From NCBI GenBank assembly GCA_025526935.1, contig JAHLKD010000120.1, positions 1 through 64,000 on the forward strand: 64,000 nt of DNA, written 5' to 3'. Shown piece by piece: positions 61,626 through 64,000 of this stretch. Both the position numbers and the translations under genes were made by a program. Each line of letters starts with the position of its first letter. Within the stretch, counting starts at the first letter, position 1. The notes below the pieces were generated by a model. It searched no databases. It was not told the origin of the DNA and saw nothing but the letters and a program-made list of their open reading frames with translations. Origin of the DNA: Cladochytrium replicatum (taxonomy: Eukaryota; Chytridiomycota; Chytridiomycetes; Cladochytriales; Cladochytriaceae).

Positions 61626-62591
61626 TTAAGCAAGCGTTCTTTTAAGAACGCCCAGCATCCCGCCATCCCAGTCTTTACGAAGACTCGATTTGTTATCCAG
61701 CCATGCATCGAATGCATGAAATGCACCTGGAACTACCATCAACTCCACCTTAACACCCGCATCCTTCAACCGCCTTGCATATTCGACATCCTCCTGGTGG
61801 AAAAGGTCCTCGGTCCCAACACCGATCCAGGCTTCAGCGAGTCCACTCAAATCCACCCGACGTCCCGGAATCGCATACGGCGGAGCCGATGCCGGGTCCT
61901 TCACGTGCTCTTCGCCGAGATACGAACTCCAACCCAAAATGTTGTTCTTTCTATGCCATATCTTGACACCAGCCGGCTCGGGATACTCCTCCGCATTAAA
62001 CGCCGAGCGATCATCCAGCATCGGATACATCAGAATCTGCGACCGGATAGCCACACGCGTGTCTTTCGCCATCTGCACGACCGCGGCCGCGAGACCCCCA
62101 CCCGCGCTCTCCCCGCCGACCGCCAATACACTGCCATCCACGCGCCCGTCCGCGCCGTTCTTGAGCCAATCCAGAACGGCGTAGCAGTCGTCCACGGCCG
62201 CGGGGGCCCTGTGATCCGGCGCGAGGCGGTAATCTGGCAACGCGAAGACCGCGTTGAGTTCCAGTGCGAATAGGCAGCAGCGCGGCACGGAGATCTCGGG
62301 CGTGCCGAGGATGAGACCGCCGCCGTGGATCCAGAGGACCGCTGGTGGGAGGCGGTCTTGGGGGAGGTTTTTGGGCACGATCAGGAGCGTGCGCACCGGT
62401 TTGCAGCCTGGTGGGCCGGGAACGTGGACGGTGGAGAGGGTGACTCCCACCAATGGGATTGCAGGGACAAAACCGGACAAGAACCGCATGAGCCAAAGTG
62501 GGATGTTTGAGGTCGCGAAGTCGACCCGTTTCGCTGCACCCATCGATTTCATCAGGTCGGGATGCACATCGGGGTTGTTTGACGAAGACAT
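61626..62591 (-). CDS. Alpha/beta hydrolase, hormone-sensitive-lipase (esterase) type
   Basis: Intronless, 321 residues from the Met at 62591 (MSSSNNPDVHPDLMKSMG). An upstream in-frame Met at 62732 would add 47 residues that look like leader. Oxyanion-hole motif HGGG (WIHGGGLILG, about 115), nucleophile elbow GESAGGG (about 190), the catalytic Asp in GTEDLFHQED (about 270) and His in GAFHAFD (about 300) all fit the HSL/arylacetamide-deacetylase family, which hydrolyses carboxyl esters. The substrate cannot be told from sequence. It converges on COX6 with 316 bp between stops. Confidence 0.9.
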   Translation of the reverse strand: MSSSNNPDVHPDLMKSMGAAKRVDFATSNIPLWLMRFLSGFVPAIPLVGVTLSTVHVPGPPGCKPVRTLLIVPKNLPQDRLPPAVLWIHGGGLILGTPEISVPRCCLFALELNAVFALPDYRLAPDHRAPAAVDDCYAVLDWLKNGADGRVDGSVLAVGGESAGGGLAAAVVQMAKDTRVAIRSQILMYPMLDDRSAFNAEEYPEPAGVKIWHRKNNILGWSSYLGEEHVKDPASAPPYAIPGRRVDLSGLAEAWIGVGTEDLFHQEDVEYARRLKDAGVKVELMVVPGAFHAFDAWLDNKSSLRKDWDGGMLGVLKRTLA

Positions 62592-62769
62592 GGACGATCG
62601 AAAATTGATCCTGAGTCTGGGGATAGTTGGGATATATGGACAACTGGGCAACCCTGCGAGCTTAAATAACGAGTCTAATTCATCCGTGATCGGTGACGTG
62701 GGGCAGACAGGTTTCGACCAATTGCAGTTCATCCACTTGTGTGCTGTGTGCTGCGCCGTCCATAATTAG

Positions 62770-64000
62770 CCTAAATCTTTTATAAATTATTATTATTAAT
62801 ATTAATCAATAATGGTGGCTTTGTTAATTTTTGCCAAAAGTGCCGCGCCATCGTTAGTTAGCGGATCATGGACAGAATCCTTCACAACCGTTACAACAAG
62901 ATTCGAAATTTTCTTCCACCAACAAAAGATCTGGACCCATTTCCCAAAACAAAAAAGTTGAAACCACCGGTGTCCGTTGCAATCACAGACCTCACTTTAC
63001 AATAACCATGATCGCAGACTTCTGGTCGCTGGTCGGAAGATTTGGAGAGGATGGAAACGTTACTTGGACAGGCAACTTTTCTCTGGCTCAAGCATCTACT
63101 TCTTCAGTCTGTATGTTTCTTTTATTGAATTTTTGTTGAGGAAAGTTTACTGGGATTCCAAATCCATGCAGGAACAAACCCTCACCATGGAAGTCCTTCG
63201 AAAACTCTTGTGTACAGAAGTCAAGCTTCTCAAAGACCCGATTGTACAAGCACGAGCTGGATTTCAGTAGCTCCTTTTTGATATATCTAGAACAACTTGA
63301 ATGAACCCAGGAGCAGGCTCGGAGGAGAAGAGTTTCCACCTGTGGTTTCATTAGAAGATTTTTACCAAGTTCATGAATGTGCACTATCTGACAGGGTCAA
63401 GACTGCTCGCTGCCGGCACCAAGGTAAGGCAAACAAACTTGATAATCGGTGCATATTAACTTGATGACAATTTAAAAGGCCGATGAGGAGGACTCTTGCA
63501 AAATCATGGGGCTGCAATTGTACATGGAGAAGGTCATCGCCACAGAATACTGACATCGATGTGACAAACACCATGGAGTACATCCAGGTTAGTTGCAACG
63601 TTGCGACACCATCTTCCACAAACAGTCGCTGGAACAAGGTGGTCGTGGACCAGCACATAGGGAAGCGCGCAAGTCAGAGGGCAAAGCGAAATAGAAATCA
63701 GTGATCTTAAAACTCATTCCTGTGACAACCCCTCAGGGTCTGCTCAGGTGTGATTGGGGATTTTTTTTTTGAACTTCATAATATGTAGTTATTGTCCAAC
63801 CAATACATATCACCCGCTGGTGCAAAATCCAAATACAAGTGTAAAAATACACGTAAATTGGCAGCACATGGGGAGCCGTACGAGCCATAGGAAAAGTTAA
63901 ATGTTTCAAAACACTAAGGCATATCCAAATCAACAAAAGCAGACAGGATAGAATCAGGAGCGGGAGACAAAACTAGGTCATAACCAAGACAGTTTGACCA
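62770..64000. other. Right end of the window, no convincing gene
   Basis: After an AT-rich stretch (62770-62830), open pieces such as MIADFWSLVGRFGEDGNVTWTG (63008) and GSRLLAAGTK followed by ADEEDSCKIMGLQLYMEKV (63390-63545, joinable over a 54-bp GT-AG gap) hint at an exon-rich or decayed gene on the plus strand. Frames do not connect consistently and I recognise no family. Confidence 0.3.

Overview
The window is nuclear DNA of an intron-rich fungus. Host genes carry many short GT-AG introns (mostly 51-71 bp, up to 21 per gene). The recognisable products (Yak1, a Cox6-type subunit, CCT beta, cytosolic isoleucyl-tRNA synthetase) are fungal or opisthokont in character. Basidiomycete-like, chytrid-like and Mucoromycota-like lineages all fit this intron style; I cannot choose between them from sequence alone. 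Stops behave as in the standard code.

Layout. Positions 1 to about 32,720 form a dense nest of transposable elements. There are three Ty1/copia families, called A, B and C here, each with its own LTR. Family A has one apparently intact 6.56-kb element on the minus strand (10364-16923, one 1733-codon gag-pol frame), several decayed partial copies and a solo LTR with a 5-bp target duplication. Family B exists only as pieces (gag-protease at 31.9 kb, integrase-RT-RNase H at 17-19.5 kb, three LTRs). Family C is a pol fragment at the left edge with its LTR and an inverted solo LTR. The nest also holds a hAT element with a long open transposase and a peculiar array of terminal repeats, a decayed LINE endonuclease fragment, and two copies of an unrecognised coiled-coil gene.

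Positions 33,246 to 62,600 are mostly host genes: CCT2 (+), YAK1 (+), a gene with a LINE-type CCHC domain (+), a LINE 3' relic, a poor region with a telomere-like tract, a decayed DExH helicase, a DNAJC3/P58IPK-type co-chaperone (-), two small minus-strand genes, ILS1 (+, 22 exons), a disordered protein (-), COX6 (+) and an alpha/beta hydrolase (-). Past 62.6 kb I see no convincing gene.

The host genes are unrelated housekeeping functions: protein folding (CCT2, DNAJC3), translation (ILS1), respiration (COX6) and growth/stress signalling (YAK1). Two gene pairs are head-to-head with short shared promoter regions. Exon coordinates were derived by hand from splice signals, reading phase and family homology; CCT2, YAK1, DNAJC3, ILS1 and COX6 are all phase-consistent from start to stop.
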